Shown piece by piece: positions 42,791-51,191 of a stretch of DNA of 58,644 nt. This DNA comes from Pseudonocardia bannensis. Its GTDB lineage: Bacteria > Actinomycetota > Actinomycetes > Mycobacteriales > Pseudonocardiaceae. The first letter of the stretch is position 1; each line of letters opens with the position of its first letter. The stretch covers positions 1 through 58,644 of the forward strand of contig NZ_JAAXKZ010000022.1 in the NCBI RefSeq assembly GCF_012911875.1. The letters are read 5' to 3'. The notes under the pieces are model-generated. The model worked only from the letters and a program-made list of their open reading frames with translations, made no database searches and had not been told where the DNA came from. A program made the translations under genes and the position numbers.

Positions 42791-43981
42791 TCAGCGCCCC
42801 GGGCCGCGCAACCCGAAGATCAATGCCGGGTCACCGGGGGTGAAGGTACCCAGCCGCTGGGAGGCGTCGCCGATCTGCCGGTTGCGTTCGAGCAGGCCGC
42901 GGCCGAGCGCGAGCTGCCGGCGCTCCCACGCGGCCAGCGCGGACTCGACGTCACCGTGGTGCGCGGTGAGCTGGGCGGCCAGCTCCCACCCGTCCGCCGC
43001 CGCCTTGGCCGTCCCGGCGGCGGCGTGCGGACGGACCGCGAAGGCCGCGTCGCCGATCAGGCACACCCGCCCGTGCACCATCCGAGGCACCTCGATGTCG
43101 AACACGGCCTGCACGAACGGCTCGGCCACCCCGGTGACCGCCTCGGCGATGACCGGCGCGAGCGCGGCGGTCGCGTCGTCGCGCAGCCGGGACGCGAACT
43201 CCGGCCGAGCCGCCCCCGGCGGCAACGAGACCTGCCGGAACCGGCCCTCCCGGTCGGTCATCAGCTCCTCGAAGTCCGCGCCGGTCGCGACGTTGCGGTA
43301 CCAGACGAAGTTCATCAGCCGCTTTCCCGGCTCCAACGACCCGTCCGGGCCCGGGATCGGGTAGACGAGGACGTGGCTGTCGGTGAGCACCTGGTAGGTG
43401 ATCGCGTCGGACAGCGCGGCGAAGGTGGGCCCGGTCAGCGCCGATTCCGGCAGCGTCCCCCGCCAGGCGACGTAGCCGGAGTAGCACGGCGCGACCTCGG
43501 GCAGGAGCGCCGAGCGGGCTGCGGAGTTGATCCCGTCGGCACACACCAGCAGGTCGGCGTGCAGCCGGTCCCCGGAGCGCAGTTGCAGTTCGACCCCGTC
43601 ACCGTGCCCGGCGAAGCCGGTCACCTCGTGGTCCAGCCGGTAGCGCTCTCGCGGCAACTGGTCGAGCAGCGCGCGATAGATCGTGTTCCAGGACGAGAAC
43701 CGGTAGGCGTGCGCGCGCTCGTGCACGATCCCGCCCCGGGAGTCGAGGAAGCGGATGAACCCCGTGGAGCTGCACAGCGTGTCCGGCGGGATCTCGGTCT
43801 TCTCGGCGAACCAGCGCACCGTCTCGTCCAGTACGCAGATGCCCGCCCCCCGGGCCTCCAACGTGGACGGTGAGCGCTCGTGCACCGTCACGTCGCAGCC
43901 GGCGGCGGCGAGCACCAGCGCCGCGGTGAGGCCGCCCAGCGATCCGCCGACGACGGCGACGGTGGGAGCCTGCAACGGCAC
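42791..43981 (-). CDS. FAD-dependent aromatic monooxygenase, 2,6-dihydroxypyridine hydroxylase-like
   Basis: A 396-residue class A flavoprotein hydroxylase. The dinucleotide fold is TVAVVGGSLGGLTAALVLAA (GGSLGG replacing GxGxxG), the NADPH/FAD motif DG is in LVCADGINSAARS, and the GD motif is CLIGDAAFAVRPHAAAGTAK, whose PHxAAGTAKAA form is typical of 2,6-dihydroxypyridine 3-hydroxylase relatives. GTG 43981 lies three bases beyond the PPOX-protein stop, so the genes are co-translated. Substrate likely a hydroxylated heteroaromatic ring, but no nicotine-type cluster surrounds it. Confidence 0.85.
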   Translation of the reverse strand: MPLQAPTVAVVGGSLGGLTAALVLAAAGCDVTVHERSPSTLEARGAGICVLDETVRWFAEKTEIPPDTLCSSTGFIRFLDSRGGIVHERAHAYRFSSWNTIYRALLDQLPRERYRLDHEVTGFAGHGDGVELQLRSGDRLHADLLVCADGINSAARSALLPEVAPCYSGYVAWRGTLPESALTGPTFAALSDAITYQVLTDSHVLVYPIPGPDGSLEPGKRLMNFVWYRNVATGADFEELMTDREGRFRQVSLPPGAARPEFASRLRDDATAALAPVIAEAVTGVAEPFVQAVFDIEVPRMVHGRVCLIGDAAFAVRPHAAAGTAKAAADGWELAAQLTAHHGDVESALAAWERRQLALGRGLLERNRQIGDASQRLGTFTPGDPALIFGLRGPGR

Positions 43982-43983
43982 GC

Positions 43984-44505
43984 TCAGGGCCGGCCGAACG
44001 TCGCGATCCGGTCGACGGTGAGCTCGAAGAGCACCCGTCGCTCGTTGATCGACGGGTCGCGCAGGCCGTAGGGCGGCTCGTTGCCGGTGTACTTGGTCCA
44101 GATCCGGTCGAGCTGCGCGGTCACCCGCGGGCCCTCCTCCGGGTCGTCCTCGGACACCTCGCGCCGCACCGTGCACTTGATCGACACCCAGTGGTAGGCG
44201 TTCGCGGGGTTCATCAGCGCGAACGTCAGCTGCGGGTTCTGCCGCAGCCACTCCACCTTCTTGCGGTGCGTGGCCAGGTTGAGCAGCACCAGGTCGCCCT
44301 CGTAGTCGAACCACACCGGCGTGAGGTTGGAGCGCCCGTCCTTGCCCGTCACCGAGACGATCGCGGTGACCGGATCGTCGAGCAGACGCTTGTAGGTCGG
44401 ATCGAGATCGGACAACGACGAGATCGACCCGTGGTCGCCCACGGTGAACTGCCCGGGCTGCAGACCGTCGGCCACGTCCAGGAAACGAGCAACGCTGATC
44501 GTCAT
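43984..44505 (-). CDS. PPOX-class (F420/FMN-binding) oxidoreductase
   Basis: A 173-residue split-barrel flavin-fold protein: LLDDPVTAIVSVTGKDGRSN, TPVWFDYEGDLVLLNLATHR, KKVEWLRQNPQLTFALMNPA and the long C-terminal hairpin with DRIWTKYTGNEPPYG. The pattern suits F420-dependent members common in actinobacteria, where F420H2 reduces the substrate. It heads a two-gene unit with the flavoprotein hydroxylase. Its ATG is only 19 bp from the divergent ThDP gene, so promoters of both must lie inside coding sequence, or one start is further in. Confidence 0.85.
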   Translation of the reverse strand: MTISVARFLDVADGLQPGQFTVGDHGSISSLSDLDPTYKRLLDDPVTAIVSVTGKDGRSNLTPVWFDYEGDLVLLNLATHRKKVEWLRQNPQLTFALMNPANAYHWVSIKCTVRREVSEDDPEEGPRVTAQLDRIWTKYTGNEPPYGLRDPSINERRVLFELTVDRIATFGRP

Positions 44506-44524
44506 GGCGGCTAGCGTAGACAAC

Positions 44525-46126
44525 ATGTCGGCTGGGTCACACACTTTCACCTCCGTCGCCGCCGGGCTGGCCGACGGCCTGCACGGTGCCGGAGTGCGGC
44601 GGCTGTTCGGGATGCCCGGCGGCGGGCCGAACCTGGAGATGATCGGCGCCGCCGCCGAGCGCGGCATCGGCTTCACCCTCGCCCACGGCGAGACCGCCGC
44701 ATGCGTGATGGCCGGGGCCTTCGGGCTGCTCACCGGCACCCCGGGCACCGCGCTCGTGACCCGCGGGCCCGGGCTGACGAGCGCGGTGAACGGGCTCGCC
44801 CAGGCCTTCCTGGACCGCTCGCCGCTGCTGCTCCTCAGCGACTGCGTGCCGGCCGTCCAACGCGATCGGATCGCCCACCAGCGTCTCGACCAGCTCGCCG
44901 TCGCCGCGCCGGTGACGCGGTGGAACGGGACCCTCGGCCACCGCGACCCGGCCGCCACCGTGGCCGCCGCAGCCGCGCTGGCCGCCGGGCCACCGGCCGG
45001 GGCGGTGCACCTCGACTACGACGCGAGCGTCCCCGGCGACCTGCCGCCGGCCGTCGTCCCGCCCGCGGCACCCGACGCCGCCGCGCTCGAGCGGGCGATC
45101 GCCGTGGCCGGTGGACGGCGGCGTCCGGTGGTGGTGCTCGGTGTCGACGCGGTGGCGCACGCGCCGGCGCTGCGGGAGGTCCTCACCGGCGGCGGCGTCC
45201 CGGTCCTGACCACCTACCAGGCGGCCGGCGTGGTCGACTCCGGTTCCCCGGAGTCGGCGGGGCTGTTCACCAACGCCGCGCTGGAGCGCCCGCTGCTCGA
45301 CCGGGCCGACCTGATCGTCGGGGTCGGTCTCGACCCGGTCGAGCCGTTGCCGGCACCGTGGTCCTACGACGCCCCGACCCTGCTGCTCACCCCCGCCGAG
45401 GTCGACCCGGCGTACTTCGGCTCCCCCACCGTGGTCGACGGCCCGCCCGCCCCGGCGCTCGCGGCCGTGCTCGGCGCCTGCATCCCCGACTGGCCGGCCG
45501 GGGCCGGGCAGCGGCACCGGCGGGCCCGGCTCGCCGACCTCGCCGCGGACGCCCGCGACGGCGCGGGCCTGCACCCGATCGACCTGGTCCGCGCGGTGCA
45601 CGAGATCGCCGGGCACGCGCAACTGACCGTCGACGCGGGTGCGCACATGCTCGCCGCGATGCCGTTCTGGCCGGCCACCCGCCCGCACGGGATCCTGATC
45701 TCCAACGGGCTCGCGACGATGGGTTACGCGCTGCCCGCCGCGATCGGCGCCGCGCTGGCCAGGCGCGGGGAGCGGGTCGTCTGCCTCGTCGGCGACGGCG
45801 GGCTCGGGATGAGCCTCGCCGAGCTGGAGACCCTGGCCCGGATCGCCCTGCCGGTCACCGTCGTCGTGTTCGACGACGCGGCGCTGAGCCTCATCGAACT
45901 CAAGCAACGGGCCGGGCAGGGCGGAGCGGACGCGGTGCGCTTCGATCCGGTCGACTTCGCGGGGGTCGCCGCCGCGATGGGAGTGCCGAGCGCGGTCGCC
46001 GACGACGTCGCCGGGGTCCGGGCCGCTCTCTCGGCGCCGTCGGCGGCCGGCCCGGGCCCGTTCCTGCTCGACGCCCGCATCGGCCCCGCCGGCTACCGCC
46101 ACATCATCGACGTCTCGCGTGGCTAG
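44525..46126 (+). CDS. Thiamine-diphosphate-dependent enzyme, acetolactate synthase-like
   Basis: A 533-residue ThDP enzyme. The catalytic Glu is in AHGETAACVMAGAFG (about 56-70); FGMPGGGPNLEMI opens the pyrimidine domain, a FAD-less central domain runs from about 185 to 320, and the ThDP-Mg loop is GDGGLGMSLAELETL (about 425-440) preceded by SNGLATMGYALPAAIGAA. The family includes acetolactate synthase, benzoylformate decarboxylase and sulfopyruvate/2-ketoacid decarboxylases; the substrate pocket does not allow a choice. Divergent from the PPOX/hydroxylase pair and convergent with the wax ester synthase gene. Confidence 0.85.
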   Translation: MSAGSHTFTSVAAGLADGLHGAGVRRLFGMPGGGPNLEMIGAAAERGIGFTLAHGETAACVMAGAFGLLTGTPGTALVTRGPGLTSAVNGLAQAFLDRSPLLLLSDCVPAVQRDRIAHQRLDQLAVAAPVTRWNGTLGHRDPAATVAAAAALAAGPPAGAVHLDYDASVPGDLPPAVVPPAAPDAAALERAIAVAGGRRRPVVVLGVDAVAHAPALREVLTGGGVPVLTTYQAAGVVDSGSPESAGLFTNAALERPLLDRADLIVGVGLDPVEPLPAPWSYDAPTLLLTPAEVDPAYFGSPTVVDGPPAPALAAVLGACIPDWPAGAGQRHRRARLADLAADARDGAGLHPIDLVRAVHEIAGHAQLTVDAGAHMLAAMPFWPATRPHGILISNGLATMGYALPAAIGAALARRGERVVCLVGDGGLGMSLAELETLARIALPVTVVVFDDAALSLIELKQRAGQGGADAVRFDPVDFAGVAAAMGVPSAVADDVAGVRAALSAPSAAGPGPFLLDARIGPAGYRHIIDVSRG

Positions 46127-46188
46127 GGCCGTTCGACCAGGACCCGAGGACCTTCAATCGCCTACCCGACCGGACTGAAGATCCGCAA

Positions 46189-46211
46189 CACCGAGCCGGG
46201 CCTGCTCGGTG
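46189..46211. terminator. Hairpin between convergent ThDP and wax ester synthase genes
   Basis: CACCGAG and CTCGGTG form a perfect 7-bp stem around a 9-nt loop in the 117-bp convergent gap. No U-tract. Confidence 0.4.
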
Positions 46212-46243
46212 CGGGCGAGTTCGCCAGCTGTGACCGGCGACGT

Positions 46244-47641
46244 TCAGGACCGCTCGCGCAGCTCCGCGAGCGAGCCCGTCATCGCGTCGGCCAGCACGTC
46301 CACGTCGGGCATCGCGTCGCGGTCGGCGTTGAGCCCGTAACAGACCCGCCCGTCGTAGGACGTGATCCCGATCCCGACGGCCTGGCCCTTGGCCAGCGGC
46401 ACCACCGGGAACAGGTCCTGCATCCGGGCGCCCATCGCGTACAGCGGCCGCGGCGGGCCCGGGACGTTCGTCACGAGCACGTTGAACAGCCGGCTGGAGT
46501 ACTGGCTGGTGAGCCGTGCGCCCATGCGCTGCACGGTCGGCGGGGTCAGCCCGGCCAGGCCGACGAGCGCCGCCGGCGCGGCCGCCCGCCCCTCGCGCTT
46601 CTGGGCGTCCATGACCGCGGCGATCCGCCGCAACCGCTGCACGGGGTCCGGCTCGCCGACGGGCAGATCGACGAAGTAGGCCGAGATCTGGTTACCGGCG
46701 GCCCCGTCGGCGCCGCCGCGCCGGGCCCGGACGCTGACCGGGACCATGGCCCGCACCGGGGTGTGCTCGTACAGCGGCTCCCCGCGGGTGATGAGCCAGT
46801 ACCGCAGGGCACCGGTGACGACGGCGAGCACCACGTCGTTGACCGTGCCGCCGTGCGCCTTGCGGACGGCCCGGTGGTCGGCGAGCGCCGTGCGCGCCAT
46901 GCCGTAGCGGCGCTGCTCGCCGATGGCCCGGTTCAGCGGCTCCACCGGGCGCCCCTGGGCGGCGCTGCGGGTGGCCTCGACGATCCCGCTCACGGCGCGT
47001 CCGACGGTGGCCACCACCTCCCGCACGTCCGCCCCGGCCCGGGCCACGGCGTCGAGGGCACCCCGCGGCCGGCGCAGGTTCTCCAGCACGGCCGAGGCGG
47101 CGAGCTCGAGCCCGGACGGTTCGGGCTGCGGGCGCCACTCGTCCGCCGGCGTCTCCCGCGGCCGCGGAGTCTGGTCCAGCAGAATCGAACCGATGTCCAT
47201 CGACGCCACACCGTCGACCATCGCGTGGTGCGTCTTGGTGATCACGGTGAGCCGGCCGCCGGCCAGCCCCTCGACGAGGTAGATCTCCCAGAGCGGCCGG
47301 CTGCGGTCGAGCTGACGGCTGAACAGCCGGCCGACGAGCTCACGCAGCGCGGCATCGGTACCGGGTGCGGGCAGCGCGGAGCGGCGGACGTGAAAGCTGA
47401 GGTCGAAGTCCTGGTCGTCCACCCAGACCGGCAGCCCCAGCCGCCCGGGCACCTCGCGCAGCTTCTGCCGGTAGCGCGGCACCAGCGCCAGCCGGTGACC
47501 GATCAGCCGGATGAACGCGTCGACGTCGAACTCCTCGCCCTCGGGAGGCGTGAACGTCATCACCCCACCCACGTGCATCGCCGTCGTTCGCTGCTCCATG
47601 TGGAGGAACGACGCGTCCAGGGGGGACAGGCGGTCCGGCAC
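46244..47641 (-). CDS. Wax ester synthase/diacylglycerol acyltransferase (WS/DGAT)
   Basis: A 465-residue acyltransferase that makes triacylglycerol or wax esters from acyl-CoA. The catalytic HHxxxDG motif is H138-H139-AMV-D143-G144 (TKTHHAMVDGVAS); RLSPLDASFLHMEQRTTAMH opens the protein, and NDVVLAVVTGALR and the C-terminal NVLVTNVPGPPRPLYAMGA are family blocks. GGGAGG eight bases before GTG 47641 fixes the start. Membrane-associated at lipid droplets. Encoded just upstream of, and on the same strand as nothing else here, between lipid genes for branched fatty acids and the ThDP gene. Confidence 0.92.
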   Translation of the reverse strand: MPDRLSPLDASFLHMEQRTTAMHVGGVMTFTPPEGEEFDVDAFIRLIGHRLALVPRYRQKLREVPGRLGLPVWVDDQDFDLSFHVRRSALPAPGTDAALRELVGRLFSRQLDRSRPLWEIYLVEGLAGGRLTVITKTHHAMVDGVASMDIGSILLDQTPRPRETPADEWRPQPEPSGLELAASAVLENLRRPRGALDAVARAGADVREVVATVGRAVSGIVEATRSAAQGRPVEPLNRAIGEQRRYGMARTALADHRAVRKAHGGTVNDVVLAVVTGALRYWLITRGEPLYEHTPVRAMVPVSVRARRGGADGAAGNQISAYFVDLPVGEPDPVQRLRRIAAVMDAQKREGRAAAPAALVGLAGLTPPTVQRMGARLTSQYSSRLFNVLVTNVPGPPRPLYAMGARMQDLFPVVPLAKGQAVGIGITSYDGRVCYGLNADRDAMPDVDVLADAMTGSLAELRERS

Positions 47642-47663
47642 GTGGGGTCCTCCCGGCTGGGGT

Positions 47664-47707
47664 CCGTGAGCGGAGACCCACGCTATAGCGCGCATCGCCG
47701 CTCACGG
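47664..47707 (-). terminator. Hairpin after the CFA-type methyltransferase gene
   Basis: CCGTGAGCGG (47664-47673) and CCGCTCACGG (47698-47707) are perfect 10-bp arms around a 24-nt loop that itself holds the palindrome CGCTATAGCG. It lies five bases beyond the methyltransferase stop (minus strand). GTGAGCGG arms recur in the hairpin at 51152. Confidence 0.6.
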
Positions 47708-47711
47708 AGGA

Positions 47712-48950
47712 CTACCACCCCCGCAGTGGGAACCCGGAGCTGCCCTGTTCGCCGAGCTTGACCCCGAGCACCTGGTGCAGCTGGATGTTGTCGCGCTCGA
47801 AACCGAGCCGGCTGGCCGCCATGTACAGCCGCCAGACCCGCGCCTGGCCGGGGCCCACCTCGGCCACCGCCGCCTCCCAGTGCTCCTCCAGGTTGGCGCC
47901 CCAGCAGGCGAGCGTGCGGGCGTAGTGCTCCCGCAGGTTCTCCTCGTGCCGGACCTCGAAGCCGGCGTCGTTCATCACCGAGACGAGGTGCCCGAGGGGT
48001 TCCAGCTGGCCGTCCGGGAAGACGTAGCGGGAGATGAACGGGTCGAGGCGGCGGGTGAGCGGGGTCCGCGGCTGGGTGATGCAGTGGTTGAGCAGTCGGC
48101 CCTCCGGGCGGAGCTTGCCGTACAGGAAGCCGAAGTACCTCGGCAGCTGCGCCTTGCCGATGTGCTCGGTGAGCCCGATCGAGCTGACGGCGTCGAAACC
48201 GTCCTCGGTGACGTCGCGGTAGTCCAGGTGCCGGACCTCGGCGAGATCGCCCAGCCCGCGCCGGGCGATCTCGGCCTGGGCCCACTGCGCCTGGTTGCGC
48301 GAGAGCGTCACGCCCAGGGCGCGCACGCCGTGCTCGGCGGCGGCGTGCATGACCATGCCACCCCAGCCGCACCCGACATCCAGCAGCCGCATCCCCGGCT
48401 TCAGGGCGAGCTTCGCGGCGACGAGCTCGTGCTTGGCGGCCTGCGCCTGCTCCAGCGTCGCGTCCGCCGTCGGGAAGCACGCGCAGGTGTAGGTCATCGA
48501 CGGGCCGAGCACCCATTCGTAGAACCGGTTGGACACGTCGTAGTGGTGCGCGATCGCCCGGCGGTCCCGGGCCCTGGAGTGCAGCCGGCCCGGCGGCCGG
48601 TACTCCAGGTCGGGCGGCGGGACGCGGTGGCGCAGCCAGACCGGCAGCAACTGCCGTGCCAGCCGCAGCTGCCGCCCGCGCGGGATCGAGTGCAGCGTGA
48701 CGTCGGCGAGCGCGGACAGCGCCGTGTGCAGGTCACCATCGACCTCGATCTCCCCGGCGACGTAGGCGCGGGCCAGCCCGAGCGAGCCCGGCGCCGATGC
48801 CAGCCGCGCCAGCGCCCGCGGTGAGGAGATCCGCAGCGCGACCTCGGCCCCGTCCGGGCCGGCCTTGCTGCCGTCGTAAGCGATCAACCGGACCGGCGCG
48901 TCCGCGCCGATCACGCCCGAGAGGATGCCTGCGACAGGTACCCCGCTCAT
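47712..48950 (-). CDS. tmsB: Fatty acid methyltransferase (CFA-synthase family) for 10-methyl fatty acids
   Basis: A 412-residue SAM-dependent enzyme acting on unsaturated acyl chains of phospholipids. The SAM loop is LLDVGCGWGGMVMHA (189-203); HHYDVSNRFYEWVLGPSMTY (135-154) and SIGLTEHIGKAQLPRYFGFL are cyclopropane-synthase family blocks with the catalytic carboxylates and His. Paired by a 4-bp overlap with a FAD reductase, it matches the bfaB/tmsB-bfaA/tmsA pair that converts oleate to 10-methylene- and then 10-methylstearate (tuberculostearate) in mycobacteria and relatives. A plain cyclopropane synthase is the alternative. Confidence 0.85.
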   Translation of the reverse strand: MSGVPVAGILSGVIGADAPVRLIAYDGSKAGPDGAEVALRISSPRALARLASAPGSLGLARAYVAGEIEVDGDLHTALSALADVTLHSIPRGRQLRLARQLLPVWLRHRVPPPDLEYRPPGRLHSRARDRRAIAHHYDVSNRFYEWVLGPSMTYTCACFPTADATLEQAQAAKHELVAAKLALKPGMRLLDVGCGWGGMVMHAAAEHGVRALGVTLSRNQAQWAQAEIARRGLGDLAEVRHLDYRDVTEDGFDAVSSIGLTEHIGKAQLPRYFGFLYGKLRPEGRLLNHCITQPRTPLTRRLDPFISRYVFPDGQLEPLGHLVSVMNDAGFEVRHEENLREHYARTLACWGANLEEHWEAAVAEVGPGQARVWRLYMAASRLGFERDNIQLHQVLGVKLGEQGSSGFPLRGW

Positions 48951-50356
48951 CGTTCCCCCGTTCCCACAACCTTCGCGAAGAGGCCGGGAAGCCGGCCCTC
49001 CGGGTCGTACCGGTCCTTGACCGCCCGATAGGCCGGGCCGTTGTAGCGCTCCCAGAACTCAGCCTCGTCGTAGTGCACCGTCGAGTACAGGGACTTGTGC
49101 CCGCCCAGGTCGGCGACGAGCGTCTCGATCAGGCGGTTGTGCGCGTCGGCGGGATGCCCGGGCCGGCGCGGCACCGCGGACCAGAACCCGACGTTGACGT
49201 AGAGCTCGCCGGGCTTCATCGGGTAGAGCGGCCAACTCCGCTCGCCGCGCAGCCGCACCGGGCACAACCAGACCGGGGAGATCCCGACGTCGCGGTGGAA
49301 CACCTCGAGGAACTCCGCCAGGCGCGACACCGGGATCTCGACGTCCTGGATCACCGGTTCCTCGGACGGGGCCCCGGCGAGCCGGCGGACCCGGTCGCTC
49401 GCGCCGAAGCGACGGTCCAGCGCCACCAGACGGCGGTAGACGTCCGAGCGGCGGTAGCGCCGCGGCCACAGGCGCCGGACCACCGGGTTCTGCACCCCGA
49501 AAGCGCGCGAGCACCAGAACCAGTCGGTGTCCCAGCGCCAGAGGTAGTCCCGGACGCGCAGGTGGTCGACGGGGCGCCGGCGCACCGACCGGTAGAAGAT
49601 GTCCTGCCCGGTGTAGTCGGAGACCCGGGCGCCGGGCATGGGGACGTCCACGAACTCCCCGACGGTCAGGTACTGCTCGCCGCGGCCGAACACGGTGCCG
49701 TCCAGGACGTCGGGCGAGCCCCGCCTTCCGGGCCCGAGAGCGGACAGCCGCTCGATCTCGGCGGACGCGGCGGCGGCCGAGTCCTCGCCGGTGAACCGGC
49801 GGTGGGTCAGCCGGACGTAGGGCGCCACCGGCTGGAGTTCGATGACCAGGCGCAACGCGTACCCGAGGGTGCCGTAGGAGTTCGGGAACGCGGCGAACAG
49901 ATCCGCGTGGGCGTTGCCGGGGGTGGCGGTGACGAGCTCGCCGGACCCGGTGAGGACGTCCATCTCGAGCACGGACTCGTGCGGCAGGCCGTGCCGGAAC
50001 GACGTCGACTCGATCCCGAGCCCGGCCACCGCCCCGCCGAGGGTGATGGTCTTGAGTTGCGGCACGACCAGTGGCATCAGCCCGTGCGCGAGTGTCGCAT
50101 CGACCAGGTCCTCATAGGTCGTCATGCCCTGCACCTCGGCGGTGCGGGCGATTCGGTCGATATGGATCACCCCCGACAGCCCGCTGGTGTCCAGGCGTCG
50201 GGTGTCGGACCCATCGGTACCGAAACGGAACAAATTGGAGGTTCGCTTGCCGAGCCGGACGGGCGCGCCGGGCGGGAGCTCACGGAAACGTCGCACCAGG
50301 TCAGTGGCTGTGTCCGAGTGCTGGGCGGGCGACACGAGCGCGGCCTGGGTGCTCAT
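48947..50356 (-). CDS. tmsA: FAD-binding oxidoreductase, 10-methylene-acyl reductase-like
   Basis: A 469-residue PCMH/vanillyl-alcohol-oxidase-type flavoprotein. The FAD domain covers about 20-200 (IDRIARTAEVQGMTTYEDLV, PLVVPQLKTITLGGAVAGLG, SFRHGLPHESVLEMDVLTGS, FAAFPNSYGTLGYALRLVIE), followed by the cap domain. It belongs with the DprE1/Dwarf1-like branch that contains Rv0449c and the 10-methylene reductase of tuberculostearate synthesis. The methyltransferase partner overlaps its stop by four bases, supporting that role. GTG/ATG start at 50356, divergent from the hydrolase gene at 50438. Confidence 0.83.
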   Translation of the reverse strand: MSTQAALVSPAQHSDTATDLVRRFRELPPGAPVRLGKRTSNLFRFGTDGSDTRRLDTSGLSGVIHIDRIARTAEVQGMTTYEDLVDATLAHGLMPLVVPQLKTITLGGAVAGLGIESTSFRHGLPHESVLEMDVLTGSGELVTATPGNAHADLFAAFPNSYGTLGYALRLVIELQPVAPYVRLTHRRFTGEDSAAAASAEIERLSALGPGRRGSPDVLDGTVFGRGEQYLTVGEFVDVPMPGARVSDYTGQDIFYRSVRRRPVDHLRVRDYLWRWDTDWFWCSRAFGVQNPVVRRLWPRRYRRSDVYRRLVALDRRFGASDRVRRLAGAPSEEPVIQDVEIPVSRLAEFLEVFHRDVGISPVWLCPVRLRGERSWPLYPMKPGELYVNVGFWSAVPRRPGHPADAHNRLIETLVADLGGHKSLYSTVHYDEAEFWERYNGPAYRAVKDRYDPEGRLPGLFAKVVGTGER

Positions 50357-50437
50357 CTGATCGACGCTAACCCTCGACGGCCGACCTGCCCAGAGTCCAA
50401 CGAGCAGTTGCTACAGGCCTGTGATCTGATCTCGGCC

Positions 50438-51145
50438 GTGTCCCCAGTAGATTCCCCGAATCCACGGCAGAACGTCACGTTCCCGAGCAACGGCAGCACC
50501 GCCCACGGTTACCTCGCCCTCCCCGAATCGGGCCGCGGGCCGGGCGTGGTCGTCATCCAGGAGTGGTGGGGCCTCACCGATCACATCGCCGACGTGGCCA
50601 ACCGCCTCGCCGCGGAGGGCTTCGTCGCGCTGGCACCCGACCTCTACGGCGGCGCCACCACCCACGACTCCGACGAGGCCGGCGAGCTGATGGGCAAGCT
50701 GCCGGTGGGCGACGCGGCCACCGACCTGGGCGGCGCGGTCGACTTCCTGCTCGCCCACGAGGCGGTGACCTCGTCGAAGGTCGGCGCGGTCGGCTTCTGC
50801 ATGGGCGGCGGGTTCGTCCTCGTGCTCGCCGCGCAGCAGGGCGACAAGATCGGTGCCGCGGTGCCGTTCTACGGCGTCCTCAAGGAGGACTACCCGAGCT
50901 TCGCGAGCCTCACCGCACCGCTGCTCGGCCACTTCGGCGAGACCGACCAGATGGCCGACCCCGACGCGGTGCGCGCCCTGGCCGAGCGGATCGAGCGGGA
51001 GTCGGGCGTCACGCCGCAGTTCCACATCTACCCGGCCGGGCACGCGTTCTTCAACGACGAGAACCACATGGGCACCTACGACCCGGAGCAGGCCCGGCTG
51101 GCCTGGGACCGCACGCTGGAGTTCCTGCGCGCCCACCTGGGCTGA
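50438..51145 (+). CDS. Dienelactone hydrolase family protein
   Basis: A 235-residue alpha/beta hydrolase with the dienelactone hydrolase triad: C121 in GFCMGGG, D170 in FGETDQMADPDAV and H202 in PAGHAFFND; E42 in VIQEWWGL is the residue that activates the cysteine. The family opens the lactone ring in the modified ortho-cleavage route of chloroaromatics, but most single copies have a broader esterase role. GTG 50438 lies just after the divergent control region. Ends before a strong bidirectional hairpin. Confidence 0.88.
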   Translation: MSPVDSPNPRQNVTFPSNGSTAHGYLALPESGRGPGVVVIQEWWGLTDHIADVANRLAAEGFVALAPDLYGGATTHDSDEAGELMGKLPVGDAATDLGGAVDFLLAHEAVTSSKVGAVGFCMGGGFVLVLAAQQGDKIGAAVPFYGVLKEDYPSFASLTAPLLGHFGETDQMADPDAVRALAERIERESGVTPQFHIYPAGHAFFNDENHMGTYDPEQARLAWDRTLEFLRAHLG

Positions 51146-51151
51146 CGCCCG

Positions 51152-51191
51152 GTGAGCGGGGACTGCCGCCCTGGCGGCCGTCCCCGCTCAC
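51152..51191. terminator. Strong bidirectional hairpin between convergent genes
   Basis: GTGAGCGGGGAC (51152-51163) pairs perfectly with GTCCCCGCTCAC (51180-51191), and inside it GCCGCC pairs with GGCGGC around a CT loop, giving 18 paired bases with one T/C mismatch. It lies seven bases after the dienelactone hydrolase stop and includes the stop of the convergent aldo/keto reductase. Confidence 0.8.

Noticed and set aside
46160..46236. Short reading TGLKIRNTEPGLLGAGEFAS in the gap after the ThDP gene
   Set aside because: Looks protein-like but I cannot link it to a family; could be a remnant or chance.
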